From the NCBI GenBank assembly GCA_003697105.1, contig RFFQ01000013.1:1-64000 (forward strand): DNA of 64,000 nt. The letters run 5' to 3'. The DNA is from Gemmatimonadota bacterium (GTDB taxonomy: Bacteria; 4572-55; J002). Below are positions 63,735 to 64,000 of the stretch, one piece after another. The translations under genes were made by a program, and so were the position numbers. The stretch's first letter is position 1. Every line of letters begins with the position of its first letter. The notes below the pieces were generated by a model. The model worked only from the letters and a program-made list of their open reading frames with translations. It was not told where the DNA came from and did no database searches.

Positions 63735-64000
63735 TGTTGATAATTTTGGGGATAATGTAAAAATTATGTAAACTAAATTATTAAACGTTATGATTTACCC
63801 GCAAAAAAACGTGCGCTACGGCTGGAGTCGTTGCTCCAAAGCACCGTCCGCATCGCCGGCGTTTCACAATTGACCCCTCCCCCAACTCAGCGGATAGCCA
63901 CTAATTTGAGCCTCCCCGCCCCTATCTGTTTTTTTTCGGGGTTTATGAATAATTCGGGGTTTAAATTCGCAATTCCCCACTTTCAACTTGTCTCTTTCCA
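63735..64000. other. intergenic right edge, no gene seen
   Basis: No convincing coding frame, RNA gene or terminator. It contains a direct repeat TTCGGGGTTTA (63935-63945 and 63953-63963, period 18 nt) and an A/T-rich stretch that may hold the sirtuin promoter. Confidence 0.4.

Noticed and set aside
63800..63860. Possible tRNA-like segment at the right edge
   Set aside because: The sequence has no cloverleaf with a T-arm GTTCRANNC box and acceptor pairing that I can support.
1..64000. CRISPR arrays, insertion sequences, integrases or att sites
   Set aside because: No regularly spaced repeats, transposase motifs or flanking duplications were seen.

Overview
The window looks like chromosomal DNA of a Gram-negative bacterium of the FCB superphylum (a KSB1-, Calditrichota- or Marinimicrobia-like lineage; the exact phylum cannot be fixed from this sequence). 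The evidence is the set of large secreted proteins ending in the same FlgD-like, T9SS type A C-terminal sorting domain (a PNPFNP motif, then a SGxYxY strand and a final basic/hydrophobic tail), two GWxTD-domain proteins, Omp28-like proteins, lipoproteins with clear lipoboxes, and a DUF6029-like outer-membrane barrel. Promoters are ordinary sigma70 type: TTGAC(A/T), 17 bases, TATNNT recurs in front of many genes. I saw no rRNA, tRNA, CRISPR array, insertion sequence or prophage.

Layout. 141-6161 (minus): a tightly overlapping glycan-type operon (YbhN-like flippase or synthase, GT-B transferase, Gfo/Idh/MocA oxidoreductase, SDR, a fused CMP-acylneuraminate synthetase/HAD phosphatase, and a PhyH dioxygenase). 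6401-13552 (plus): a lipoprotein, a 1380-aa Asp-box beta-propeller protein, a membrane-anchored protein with carboxypeptidase-regulatory-like modules, and an MFS carrier. 13740-23320: hslU, two GWxTD proteins, a small membrane peptide, gcvH, era, a T9SS-sorted protein and an alpha-solenoid. 23403-33285: pckA, hrcA-grpE, dinB, a B12-radical SAM/acyltransferase gene split by a frameshift, a REC-histidine kinase hybrid, and tnaA.

33379-45803 is the most unusual region. A perfect sigma70 promoter starts a plus-strand array of extracytoplasmic thioredoxin-fold proteins: an Ig-Omp28 lipoprotein (CQNC), a TlpA-like thioredoxin (CKPC), a DUF6029-like barrel, and four tandem Omp28-like T9SS cargo proteins. 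In the second and third of these four the first redox cysteine codon is an in-frame TGA (UVYC and UPVC). Each TGA is followed 16-18 nt later by a small stem-loop with a G-containing apical loop, as expected of a bacterial SECIS. The reading frames are otherwise intact, the N-terminal signal peptide and ribosome-binding site lie upstream of the TGA, and the next paralogue has TGC at the same codon. I read these as two selenoproteins predicted to be exported to the cell surface. The flanking paralogues have CPPC, or have lost the first Cys altogether (NELC).

45812-63700: tlyA, glpK, a PfkB kinase, an Mla-type ABC ATPase, a TAXI solute-binding lipoprotein, a two-gene 2-oxoacid:ferredoxin oxidoreductase, a SemiSWEET-like protein, a DtxR/FeoA-feoB iron operon whose promoter carries overlapping dyads, a LutB-like/FHA/ABC exporter operon, and a sirtuin. 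SelA, SelB, SelD and tRNA-Sec are not in this window and must be sought elsewhere in the genome.
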